38,840 nucleotides of DNA from Omnitrophica WOR_2 bacterium RIFCSPHIGHO2_02_FULL_67_20. GTDB taxonomy: Bacteria; Omnitrophota; Gorgyraeia; Aquiviventales; Aquiviventaceae. The stretch is from NCBI GenBank assembly GCA_001805695.1, contig MHGT01000036.1:4146-42985 (forward strand). Reading direction: 5' to 3'. The position numbers and the translations under genes were made by a program. The notes beneath the pieces are model-generated. The model did not search any database. It was not told the origin of the DNA and saw only the letters and a program-made list of their open reading frames with translations. Every line of letters begins with the position of its first letter. The stretch's first letter is position 1. Shown here piece after piece: positions 31,664 through 38,840 of the stretch.

Positions 31664-32607
31664 GGGTTTTGATCACGGGGGGTGCGGGGTTCATCGGTTC
31701 CCATCTGTGCGACCGGTTCCTCGCCGAGGGCCACACCGTCATCTGCGTAGACAATTTTCTCACCGGCGCTGAGGCGAACATCGCCCATCTGCGCTCCAAA
31801 TCGTCATTCCAGTTCATCCGGCATGACATCTCGAAGTCCCTCGAAGTGGAGGGGGTAATTGACCTCATCCTCCATTTCGCCTCTCCCGCCAGCCCCATTG
31901 ACTACCTGAAGCTTCCCATCCAGACCCTGAAGGTGGGCTCCATCGGGACGATGAATGCTCTCGGGATCGCGAAGGCCAAGCGGGCGCGGTTTCTCTTGGC
32001 CTCGACGTCGGAGGTCTACGGCGATCCGGATGTGCACCCACAGGTCGAGACCTACTGGGGGCATGTCAACCCCATCGGCCCACGGGGGGTCTACGACGAA
32101 GCGAAGCGGTTTGCGGAAGCCATGACCATGGCCTACCACCGCGCGCATGGCGTGGACACGCGCATCGTGCGCATCTTCAACACCTACGGGCCGAGGATGC
32201 GCGCCAACGATGGCCGAGCGATCCCGGCCTTCATCAGCCAGGCACTCCGCCAAGAGCCCATCACCGCGTTCGGGGACGGCTCCCAGACGCGGTCGTTCTG
32301 TTATGTGGATGACCTGATCGAAGGGATCGTGCGGCTCTCCCGCTGCGCCTACCACGACCCGGTTAATCTCGGCAATCCCGAAGAATACACCATCCTCCAG
32401 CTCGCCGAGAAGATCATCGAGCTGACCAAGAGCCAGAGCCGGGTGGAGCTGCATCCGCTGCCGCAGGACGATCCCAAGCAGCGCTGCCCCAACATCAGCC
32501 TCGCGAAGCGGCTCCTCAACTGGAAGCCGCAGACCCCGCTGACAGATGGTCTGCGCAAGACCATCCCCTGGTTTGCCGAGCAGCTCAAGCGGTTTCCCGC
32601 GACATGA
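31654..32607 (+). CDS. uxs: UDP-glucuronate decarboxylase (UDP-xylose synthase)
   Basis: UXS makes UDP-xylose from UDP-glucuronate. The 317-residue product has VLITGGAGFIGSHLCDRFL, ICVDNFLTGAEANI, FASPASPIDYLKLP, LLASTSEVYGDPDVHPQVETYWGHVNPIGPRGVYDEAKR, and the catalytic Y147/K151 pair. The STSEVYGDP...HPQ...YWG.VNPIGPR stretch is specific to UXS. FNTYGPRMRANDGR and FGDGSQTRSFCYVDDLI follow. Its substrate comes from the ugd product at 21540. ATG 31654, with GGGAG eight bases upstream, is preferred; ATG 31660 is possible. The stop overlaps the next ATG (ATGA at 32604). Confidence 0.95.
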   Translation: MGMRVLITGGAGFIGSHLCDRFLAEGHTVICVDNFLTGAEANIAHLRSKSSFQFIRHDISKSLEVEGVIDLILHFASPASPIDYLKLPIQTLKVGSIGTMNALGIAKAKRARFLLASTSEVYGDPDVHPQVETYWGHVNPIGPRGVYDEAKRFAEAMTMAYHRAHGVDTRIVRIFNTYGPRMRANDGRAIPAFISQALRQEPITAFGDGSQTRSFCYVDDLIEGIVRLSRCAYHDPVNLGNPEEYTILQLAEKIIELTKSQSRVELHPLPQDDPKQRCPNISLAKRLLNWKPQTPLTDGLRKTIPWFAEQLKRFPAT

Positions 32608-33359
32608 ACGCTCCCGCGCGCGACGAGATGCTGCCACGCCCGGAACGCCGGGGTCCCGTTGCCGCCCACTTCCCGGACATGCGGCTTCTCCATGAAGTCA
32701 CCAAGAGCCCCCAGGTGACCCAGCGCGATCTCTCCCGGCGCATCGGCATGGCCCTCGGGTTGACCAACCTCATCCTGCGCCGGCTCATTAACAAGGGGTT
32801 CATCAAGATCGTGAACGTCGAGAAAAGCCGGATCCGCTACCTCGTGACTCCGAAAGGGATGATGGAGAAGGCCCGGCTGACGCACGAGTACATCGAGTAC
32901 TCGCTGTTATTTTATCGGAGCATCCGGGAGTTCCTGACGGAGCATTTCGCCCGCCTGGCGCAGGAGGGGCATCGCCGCGTGCTCCTCTGCGGGACGGGGG
33001 AGCTGGCCGAGATCGCGTGGTTGACCATGCAGCAGGTGGGACTGGAGCTTGTGGGCGTGATTGATGAGGCGCCCACCAGCAAACCCTTCTTGGGACGCCA
33101 GGTGCACAGCCTCGGCTATGCGGCGGAGGCTGAGTGTGACCGCATCGTCATCGCGTCGCTCGCTCCCCACCAGGCGCTGCTGAATCAGCTGGCATCGGTG
33201 GGGATCGAGGCGGAGCGGTGTCTGCTGGTCCCACAGCCGGGGAAGCCGCTCCCGCCCCTCGCACGCGATGCGGCGTCGCGTCCCCCCTCAACGGTTCACT
33301 GGGAAGAGGAGCAGTCCCCCACCCCCACCGCGGCCCCCTCTGGCACAGAGACCGCATGA
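32604..33359 (+). CDS. Winged-helix regulator fused to a Rossmann-like sensor domain
   Basis: The predicted 251-residue product has a winged helix at about residues 20-75 (LHEVTKSPQVTQRDLSRRIGMALGLTNLILRRLINKGFIKI), as in MarR-type regulators that accompany exopolysaccharide loci. A helical linker follows (100-125). Residues 130-215 form a Rossmann-like alpha/beta unit (VLLCGTGELAEIAWLTMQQVGLELVGVIDEAP, then GRQVHSLG and DRIVIASLA), similar in pattern to the N-terminal nucleotide/CoA-binding domains of sugar-modifying enzymes. The C-terminus is proline-rich. It may sense a nucleotide or sugar nucleotide and regulate the cluster. ATG 32604 overlaps the uxs stop and its own stop overlaps the next gene. 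Confidence 0.7.
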   Translation: MNAPARDEMLPRPERRGPVAAHFPDMRLLHEVTKSPQVTQRDLSRRIGMALGLTNLILRRLINKGFIKIVNVEKSRIRYLVTPKGMMEKARLTHEYIEYSLLFYRSIREFLTEHFARLAQEGHRRVLLCGTGELAEIAWLTMQQVGLELVGVIDEAPTSKPFLGRQVHSLGYAAEAECDRIVIASLAPHQALLNQLASVGIEAERCLLVPQPGKPLPPLARDAASRPPSTVHWEEEQSPTPTAAPSGTETA

Positions 33360-34363
33360 CACGCGCGCTGGTCACGGGCGGAGCAGGATTCATCGGCAGT
33401 CACCTGGTCGAGCGGCTGCTCGCCGACGGCCACACCGTGACGGTGCTGGATGACTATTCCTCCGGCGGACCGCGCAACCTCGCGCACCTCGTGCCCCACC
33501 CACGGCTCACGGTGCATCAGCAGGATGTCGCCGATGAGGCCGCCGTCGCGCCCTTCTTCCGCGGCGTGGACTGGGTCTTTCATCTGGCCGCCCTCGCCGA
33601 CATCGTGCCCTCCATCCAGCACCCCCTGCGCTACCACCACGCCAACGTGGACGGGACCATCAGTGTGCTGGAGGCCTCGCGCGCGGCAGGGGTCAAGCGG
33701 GTCGTGTACACCGCGTCCTCCTCCTGCTACGGGATCCCGGACGTCGTTCCGACGCCGGAGGAGGCCCCCATCCGGCCGATGTACCCCTATGCGCTGACGA
33801 AGTACCTCGGCGAAGAATATGCGCGGCACTGGGCCAAGGTGTACAAGCTGCCCTGCGTGTCGCTGAGGCTCTTCAACGTCTACGGGCCGCGGGCGCGCAC
33901 CTCCGGCGCCTACGGGGCCGTCTTTGGAGTCTTCCTCGCGCAGAAGCTCTCCGGCAAGCCGTTCACCGTCGTCGGAGACGGGTCGCAGACGAGGGATTTC
34001 ACGTTCGTGACCGACGTCGTGGAAGCGTTCCTCCGGGCCGCCGCGTCGGAGGTGGCCGGCGAGGTGCTGAACGTCGGGTCGGGGGACACCTACCCCATCA
34101 TGAGCCTGGTGGAGCGGCTGGGCGGGGGAACCATCGTCCACCTGCCGAAGCGGCCCGGGGAACCGGACTGCACGTTCGCGGACATCACGAAGATCCGTCG
34201 CCTGCTGGGATGGAACCCGCGGGTGACGTTTGACGAAGGAGTGCGCCGGATGCTGGAACATCTCGACGAGTGGAAGGAAGCGCCGGTCTGGACGCCGGAG
34301 TCGATCGCGCAGGCGACCCGGGAATGGTTCCAGTACCTGACCCCTGAACGGGCGGCCTCATGA
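33356..34363 (+). CDS. NAD-dependent SDR sugar epimerase
   Basis: The predicted 335-residue product is an extended SDR: MTRALVTGGAGFIGSHLVERLL, LDDYSSGGPRNLAHL, FHLAALADIVPSIQHPLRYHHANVDGTI, VVYTASSSCYGIPDV, the catalytic YALTKYLGEEYA (YxxxK), and LRLFNVYGPRAR, GDGSQTRDFTFVTDVVEA. It resembles the UDP-glucose 4-epimerase type, with substrate undetermined. ATG 33356 overlaps the previous stop (ATGA). The final bases overlap the next start (34360). Confidence 0.88.
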   Translation: MTRALVTGGAGFIGSHLVERLLADGHTVTVLDDYSSGGPRNLAHLVPHPRLTVHQQDVADEAAVAPFFRGVDWVFHLAALADIVPSIQHPLRYHHANVDGTISVLEASRAAGVKRVVYTASSSCYGIPDVVPTPEEAPIRPMYPYALTKYLGEEYARHWAKVYKLPCVSLRLFNVYGPRARTSGAYGAVFGVFLAQKLSGKPFTVVGDGSQTRDFTFVTDVVEAFLRAAASEVAGEVLNVGSGDTYPIMSLVERLGGGTIVHLPKRPGEPDCTFADITKIRRLLGWNPRVTFDEGVRRMLEHLDEWKEAPVWTPESIAQATREWFQYLTPERAAS

Positions 34364-35925
34364 GCGAGCAGGCGGCCGTCGCAACCGGATCCAGCGCCTC
34401 CGCGCGATCCGGCAAGATCAGGACGTTGAGCGAGCTCGAACGGATTCTGCAGGAGGCGCGCTCGGCAGGCCAGCGCATCACCCTCTGCCACGGCGTGTTC
34501 GACATCGTCCACCCGGGGCACATCCTGCACTTCAAGCAGGCCCGCGAGCAGGGCGATCTCCTGGTCGTGACCATCACGCCGGATCACTACGTCCGCAAGG
34601 GGCCCGGCCGGCCGGTCTTCAACCAGCGGCTCCGGCTGGAGACGATCGCGGCGCTGGAGGACGTCGACTACGCGGCGCTCAACGAGTGGCCGACGGCGGT
34701 TGAGGCTATCAAGCGGCTCAAGCCGCACATCTACGTGAAAGGCAGCGACTACGCCAACCCGTCGGCGGATCTCACCGGGCGCATCATTGAAGAGGAAGCC
34801 GCGGTGCAGTTGGTGGGCGGACGGATCTTTTTCACCGACGGCGAGACCTTCAGCTCCAGCGCCCTGATCAACCGCTTCTTCAGCGCCTACCCCGAGGCGA
34901 CCCAGACCTACCTGCAGGCCATCCGGTCGCGCTACAGCGCCGATCGGGTCATCGAGCGGCTGCGCAGCCTCTCAGACCTGCGAGTCCTGGTGGTCGGCGA
35001 GGCGATCTTGGATCAGTACTGTTACTGCCTCCCGATGGGCAAATCCCCGAAGGAGACGATCGTCTCGACGCGATACGCATCCGAGGAGCATTTCGCCGGC
35101 GGCTCCCTGGCCATCGCGAACCACCTCGCCGGATTTTGCCGCGAGGTGACGCTGGTCACGGCGTTCGGGGCGGATCCGGAACACGCCCGTTTTGTGGAGT
35201 CCAAGCTGCGCCCCAACGTCCGGCTCGAAGCGATCATCACCGGTGATCGGCCGACCGTCACGAAGCGCCGGTACCTTGAGCCGAGCTTCCTCATCAAGAT
35301 GTTCGAGGTGCAATACCTCGATGATACGCCGGTTCCTGAACCCATCGAGCGCCAGGTGGCCGCCCGGATCGAGGCGAATCTTCAGGGACACGACTGCGTG
35401 GTGACCGCGGACTTCGGCCATGGCCTGATGACCGAGCGGCTGCGGACATTTGTCTCGTCAGCCGGCACGTTTCTCGCTCTGAACACGCAAAGCAACAGCG
35501 CCAACCTCGGGTTCAACCCCGTGACCAAGTACGAGCGGGCGGACTTCGTGTGCGTGGACGAGCCGGAGCTGAAGCTGGCGGCCAGGGACCGGTACGGGGA
35601 TCTCCAGAGCCTGGCCTCCAGCGTGAAGCAGCATCTCCGGGCGGGCTGTTTTCTGGTCAGCCGGGGGGCGAACGGCTCGTTCATCCTCTCAGATCGGTCG
35701 CCCGTCGTCGAGACCCCGGCCCTGGCGGTCAAGGTGGTGGACCGGACGGGCGCAGGGGATGCGCTCTTCGCCGTGACCTCGCCGTGCGTCTTCAGAGGAT
35801 TCCCGATGGACATGGTGGGATTCATCGGCAACTGCGTGGGGGCCTTGGCGGTGGAGATTGTCTGCAACCGCGATCCGGTGGATCCCGTGCTCCTCTATAA
35901 GTTCATCACCAGCCTGCTGAAGTGA
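34360..35925 (+). CDS. Nucleotidyltransferase-sugar kinase fusion (HldE-like, domains in reverse order)
   Basis: The 521-residue product joins an N-terminal cytidylyltransferase-like domain (about residues 20-165) and a C-terminal PfkB-type kinase (about 205-515). The first has GVFDIVHPGHILHFKQARE with the HxGH site at H51/H54 and ends with TDGETFSSSALINR. The second begins VLVVGEAILDQYCYC, has HFAGGSLAIANHLAGF, and ends with DRTGAGDALFAVTSP with the catalytic aspartate at about 467. E. coli HldE (heptose 7-phosphate kinase and adenylyltransferase) has the kinase first, so the order here is reversed. A role in activating a sugar for the polysaccharide is likely; the sugar is unknown. Confidence 0.85.
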   Translation: MSEQAAVATGSSASARSGKIRTLSELERILQEARSAGQRITLCHGVFDIVHPGHILHFKQAREQGDLLVVTITPDHYVRKGPGRPVFNQRLRLETIAALEDVDYAALNEWPTAVEAIKRLKPHIYVKGSDYANPSADLTGRIIEEEAAVQLVGGRIFFTDGETFSSSALINRFFSAYPEATQTYLQAIRSRYSADRVIERLRSLSDLRVLVVGEAILDQYCYCLPMGKSPKETIVSTRYASEEHFAGGSLAIANHLAGFCREVTLVTAFGADPEHARFVESKLRPNVRLEAIITGDRPTVTKRRYLEPSFLIKMFEVQYLDDTPVPEPIERQVAARIEANLQGHDCVVTADFGHGLMTERLRTFVSSAGTFLALNTQSNSANLGFNPVTKYERADFVCVDEPELKLAARDRYGDLQSLASSVKQHLRAGCFLVSRGANGSFILSDRSPVVETPALAVKVVDRTGAGDALFAVTSPCVFRGFPMDMVGFIGNCVGALAVEIVCNRDPVDPVLLYKFITSLLK

Positions 35926-36962
35926 TGGGGATGTCTGTGCGATTTCCTCGCGTGGCGGTCATCGGGGGCGCCGGCTATGTCGGAAGCGCCTTGGTGCCCG
36001 CACTCCTGGCGGCCGGCTATGAGGTGACGGTGGCGGACCTCTTCCTCTTCGGGGAGCAGGTCTTCGATGGACTCAAGGCGCGCTCGTCCCTGCGCACCGT
36101 CAAAGTCGATATCCGGGATGAGGCCGCGCTCACCGCCGCGCTCCGAGGCGTTGAGGCGGTGATTCATCTGGCCTGCATCTCCAACGACCCGAGCTTCGAG
36201 CTGAACCCGCGGCTGGGCAAATCCGTCAACTACGACGCGTTCTTCACCATCCTGCGCGCGGTCCGGTCCAACGGCGTGAAACGGTTCATCTACGCCTCCA
36301 GCTCCAGCGTCTACGGCGTCAAGGACCAGCCGGAGGTGACCGAGGAGACACCCTGCGAGCCGCTCACCGATTATTCCCGCTACAAGCTCTTCTGCGAGCA
36401 GGTGCTGCGGTCGGAGGGGGTGGGGGAGGGCGAGTGGGTGATCGTGCGCCCGGCGACGGTCTGCGGCTACGCGCCGCGGCTGCGGTTGGATCTCACGGTG
36501 AATATCTTGGCCATCCACGCGCTGGTCAACAAGCGGATCCGGGTCTTCGGCGGGGCCCAGCTGCGCCCCAACCTCAACATGAAGGACATGGTGGCCGCCT
36601 ACCGGCTCCTGTTGGACGTCCCGCGCGAAGCGGTCCACGGGAAGACCTTCAACGTCGGGTACCAGAATCGCACCGTCGCCGAGATCGCCGAGCTCGTCCG
36701 GAGCCGCATCGGCGACCCGGGCATTGCGATTGCGATGGAGCCGACGGACGATCTGCGCTCCTACCACATCAACTCGGATTGGATCCGGCGGGCGCTGGGC
36801 TTCGTCCCCCGCTGGACGATCGAGGACGCGATTGACAGCCTCTGCGCGGCATACCGGGAGGGGAAGATCCCGGAGCCGCTCACCCATCCGCGGTACTACA
36901 ACATCAAGACCATGCAGGCCCTCAAACTGGAGGAACAGCTCGTTGCCTCATCCCGCAGCTGA
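35925..36962 (+). CDS. SDR-family nucleotide-sugar epimerase/dehydratase
   Basis: The predicted 345-residue product has VAVIGGAGYVGSALVPALLAAGYEV, DIRDEAALTAALRGVEAVIHLACISNDPS, FIYASSSSVYGVKDQPEVTEETPCEPLTDYSRYKLFCE (YxxxK), and FGGAQLRPNLNMKDMVAAY. It is an extended SDR of the epimerase/dehydratase type found in surface polysaccharide loci. The GGAGYVGS loop and ACISNDP distinguish it from GalE and UXS. The substrate is unknown. ATG 35925 overlaps the stop of the kinase fusion (TGATG). Confidence 0.85.
   Translation: MGMSVRFPRVAVIGGAGYVGSALVPALLAAGYEVTVADLFLFGEQVFDGLKARSSLRTVKVDIRDEAALTAALRGVEAVIHLACISNDPSFELNPRLGKSVNYDAFFTILRAVRSNGVKRFIYASSSSVYGVKDQPEVTEETPCEPLTDYSRYKLFCEQVLRSEGVGEGEWVIVRPATVCGYAPRLRLDLTVNILAIHALVNKRIRVFGGAQLRPNLNMKDMVAAYRLLLDVPREAVHGKTFNVGYQNRTVAEIAELVRSRIGDPGIAIAMEPTDDLRSYHINSDWIRRALGFVPRWTIEDAIDSLCAAYREGKIPEPLTHPRYYNIKTMQALKLEEQLVASSRS
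36929..36934 (+). promoter_or_regulatory. Ribosome-binding site favouring TTG 36943 as the start of the second aminotransferase
   Basis: GGAGGA lies eight bases before TTG 36943. No such sequence precedes the first in-frame ATG (36985), which is flanked by GTCCGGTCCGCGCCGCGC. The overlap with the upstream gene would be 20 bases. Confidence 0.55.
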
Positions 36963-38091
36963 GACAGTCCGGTCCGCGCCGCGCATGCGCGTACGCTACT
37001 CGTACCTGCCGCAGCAATTTGCCGAGCCGGAGGAGATCCTGGCGGCCATCCGGGCGCACCTGCAGACGTGCCACCTCACCCTGGGGCCGGAGGTCGGGCA
37101 GTTCGAGCGCGCGTTTGCCTCCCTCATCGGCACGACGTTTGCGATCGGCGTGGCCAGCGGCACCGATGCGCTGGCGCTGAGCCTCCGGGCGCTTGGGATC
37201 GGCCACGGGGATGAGGTCATCACCGCCGCCAACACGTTCATCGCGACAGTGGGCGCCATCAACGCGGCGGGGGCCCGGCCGGTCCTGGTCGATGTGACCC
37301 CGGCGTTCACCATCGATCCCGGCCGCATCGAGCGCGCGATCACGGCAAGGACGAAAGCGGTCATTCCGGTCCACCTCACCGGCGAGGTTGCGGACATGGA
37401 GCCGATCCTGGCACTGGCCAGGCGGCGCCGGCTGCAGGTCGTCGAGGACGCCTGCCAGGCGATTACGGCATCGTCCCGAGGACGGCGTGCCGGCGCCATG
37501 GGTGTGCTGGGCGCCTTCAGCCTGCATCCGCTCAAGAACCTGAACGTGTGGGGAGACGCGGGGGTGATCGTGACGAACGACCCGGCGCTGAATGAGCGGC
37601 TGAGGCTCCTGCGCAACCACGGACTGAAGAACCGGGATGAGGTGGAAATCCTCGGCTACAACAGCCGCCTGGATTCGATCCAGGCTATCGTGGGGAACTG
37701 GCTGATCCGCCAGGTGGACGACATCACCAATCGCCGGATCGCCAACGCGGCCGCCTACGATGCGGCGTTCGGAGATCTGGATGGGGAGATCACGGTTCCG
37801 CCGCGGCGGCCCGACGTCCGGCGCGTCTTCCATCTCTATCAGCTCTATGCCAGGCGGCGGGATGCGCTCTACCGCTATCTCCACGCCAACGGCATCGAGG
37901 CGAAGATCCACTATCCGATTCCGCTGCCGCTCCAGCCCGGCCTGGCGCACCTGGGGTACCGCCCGGGGGATTTCCCGGAGACGGAGCGCCAGGCGGCGTC
38001 GCTCATCACCTTGCCGGTGGACCAGCACCTATCGGAGGAGCAGATCCGCTACGTGATCGAGGTGGTTCGAGAGTTCTGCCGGAGCCGATGA
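36943..38091 (+). CDS. DegT/DnrJ/EryC1-family sugar aminotransferase (second of three)
   Basis: The predicted product (382 residues from TTG 36943, 368 from ATG 36985) is a PLP aminotransferase with YSYLPQQFAEPEEILAAI near the start, GVASGTDALALSLRALGIG, EVITAANTFIATVGAI, VIPVHLTGEVADM and VVEDACQAI. The PLP lysine is about K198 (TTG start), in FSLHPLKNLNVWGDAG. NSRLDSIQAIVG and VFHLYQLYARR follow. Its product is probably an amino sugar nucleotide. The stop overlaps the next ATG (ATGA at 38088). Confidence 0.9.
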   Translation: MPHPAAETVRSAPRMRVRYSYLPQQFAEPEEILAAIRAHLQTCHLTLGPEVGQFERAFASLIGTTFAIGVASGTDALALSLRALGIGHGDEVITAANTFIATVGAINAAGARPVLVDVTPAFTIDPGRIERAITARTKAVIPVHLTGEVADMEPILALARRRRLQVVEDACQAITASSRGRRAGAMGVLGAFSLHPLKNLNVWGDAGVIVTNDPALNERLRLLRNHGLKNRDEVEILGYNSRLDSIQAIVGNWLIRQVDDITNRRIANAAAYDAAFGDLDGEITVPPRRPDVRRVFHLYQLYARRRDALYRYLHANGIEAKIHYPIPLPLQPGLAHLGYRPGDFPETERQAASLITLPVDQHLSEEQIRYVIEVVREFCRSR

Positions 38092-38840
38092 CCCCGATGG
38101 TCCCGCTTGAGACGGCCGCGCGCGCCACACCGCGCGTGCCCTACGCCGACTTCCCGGCGCAGTTCGCCGCCCAGCGCGAGGAGCTGCTGGGCGTGATGGA
38201 GCGGGTCCTGCGCCGCGGGGATTTCATCCTGGGCGAGGAGGTCGGAACACTCGAGCGCGACATCGCCGCCCTGTGCGGGCTGCGCCATGCCGTCGGCGTC
38301 GCCAGCGGGACCGACGCGCTGATCCTCGCCTTGAAAGCCCTCGAGATCGGTCCGGGCGATGAGGTGATCACCGTGCCGAACTCCTGGATCTCCTCGACGT
38401 CCAGCATCGTGCTCTCCGGCGCGCGGCCCGTCTTCGTGGATGTGCGGGATGACTTCAACATGGATCCGGCGCTGATTGAGCCGGCGATCACGCCGCGGAC
38501 CAAGGCGATCCTGCCGGTCCATCTGACCGGACGGTGCGCGGACATGGAGGCCATCTGCGCCGTCGCCGCCCGGCACGGCCTGGCGGTGATCGAGGATGCC
38601 GCGCAAGCACTTGGAGCCGGGCTCACGGGGCGCGCGGCCGGCTCCTTCGGGACGATGGGCTGCTTCAGCTTCCATCCGCTCAAAAACCTCAGCGGCATCG
38701 GGGACGGCGGGATGGTGGTCACGCGCGATGACCGGTTGGCCGAGCGGCTGAGGCTCCTGCGCAACCACGGGCTGCGCAGCCGCGATGAGGCGATCCTGTG
38801 GGGGCTGAACTCCCGGCTGGACACCATCGATGCCGCGGTG
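38088..38840 (+). CDS. DegT/DnrJ/EryC1-family sugar aminotransferase (third of three, 3' end outside window)
   Basis: The frame is open from ATG 38088 to the window edge, giving 251 residues. It has VPYADFPAQFAAQREELL, GVASGTDALILALKALEIG, EVITVPNSWISSTSSIVLSG, DVRDDFNMDP, LPVHLTGRCADM, IEDAAQALGA and FSFHPLKNLSGIGDGGM with the PLP lysine at about K199, then NSRLDTIDAAV at the edge. The domain order and spacing match the previous two aminotransferases, so this is a paralogue. It overlaps the preceding stop by two bases. Confidence 0.9.
   Translation, partial: MTPMVPLETAARATPRVPYADFPAQFAAQREELLGVMERVLRRGDFILGEEVGTLERDIAALCGLRHAVGVASGTDALILALKALEIGPGDEVITVPNSWISSTSSIVLSGARPVFVDVRDDFNMDPALIEPAITPRTKAILPVHLTGRCADMEAICAVAARHGLAVIEDAAQALGAGLTGRAAGSFGTMGCFSFHPLKNLSGIGDGGMVVTRDDRLAERLRLLRNHGLRSRDEAILWGLNSRLDTIDAAV

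Overview
The window comes from a high-GC Gram-negative-type (diderm) bacterium. The diderm call rests on an LptD/OstA outer-membrane lipopolysaccharide-assembly protein at 18385-21435. A HrcA/CIRCE-controlled dnaK operon, DUF1015, FmdB and VanZ-like genes and a large nucleotide-sugar cluster fit an uncultured lineage such as Omnitrophota or a neighbouring phylum. That placement is inference from gene content and I could not test it. Every gene I support is on the + strand and genes are tightly packed, often with overlapping stop and start codons.

Region 1 (1-11252) is mostly housekeeping. It holds the end of a HAMP membrane sensor, a leftover TRAM-domain tail of a miaB-type gene, miaA, hflX, and then hrcA-grpE-dnaK-(small membrane protein)-dnaJ behind a sigma70-like promoter and a perfect CIRCE operator. 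It continues with fmdB, a vanZ-like gene, an unknown membrane protein and a DUF1015 gene. Region 2 (11253-21435) has accD behind its own promoter and a striking four-stem inverted-repeat leader, a MalK/UgpC-type ABC ATPase, two GGDEF proteins in tandem, a ROK sugar kinase, a TalC/FSA-type aldolase and lptD.

Region 3 (21540-38840) is a surface-polysaccharide precursor cluster. It has UDP-glucose dehydrogenase, dTDP-rhamnose genes (an RmlC-like epimerase, rmlA, rmlB, rmlD), a UDP-N-acetylhexosamine dehydrogenase, several SDR epimerases, UDP-glucuronate decarboxylase, a nucleotidyltransferase-kinase fusion, three DegT-family aminotransferases and an LhgO-like oxidoreductase. Two small regulators sit inside it: a LexA-type DNA-binding domain without peptidase, and a winged-helix protein fused to a Rossmann-like domain. 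Together the enzymes could supply UDP-glucuronate, UDP-xylose, dTDP-rhamnose and amino or uronic sugars. No glycosyltransferase, flippase or polymerase is present in the window.

The most unusual signal is in the spacers, not the genes. Many intergenic gaps are filled by inverted arrays of short (about 8-10 nt) units: one half carries a unit in near-tandem and the other half carries its reverse complement. The unit sequence differs between families while the architecture is the same. One family (core CCCGTT/AACGGG) occurs four times. A separate element of 101-104 bp with 13-bp terminal inverted repeats and internal hairpins, resembling IS200/IS605-type ends, occurs twice, and one copy lies inside the apparent reading frame of the RmlC-like gene. 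The accD leader can fold into a compact four-way junction whose closing stem covers the ribosome-binding site and start codon.
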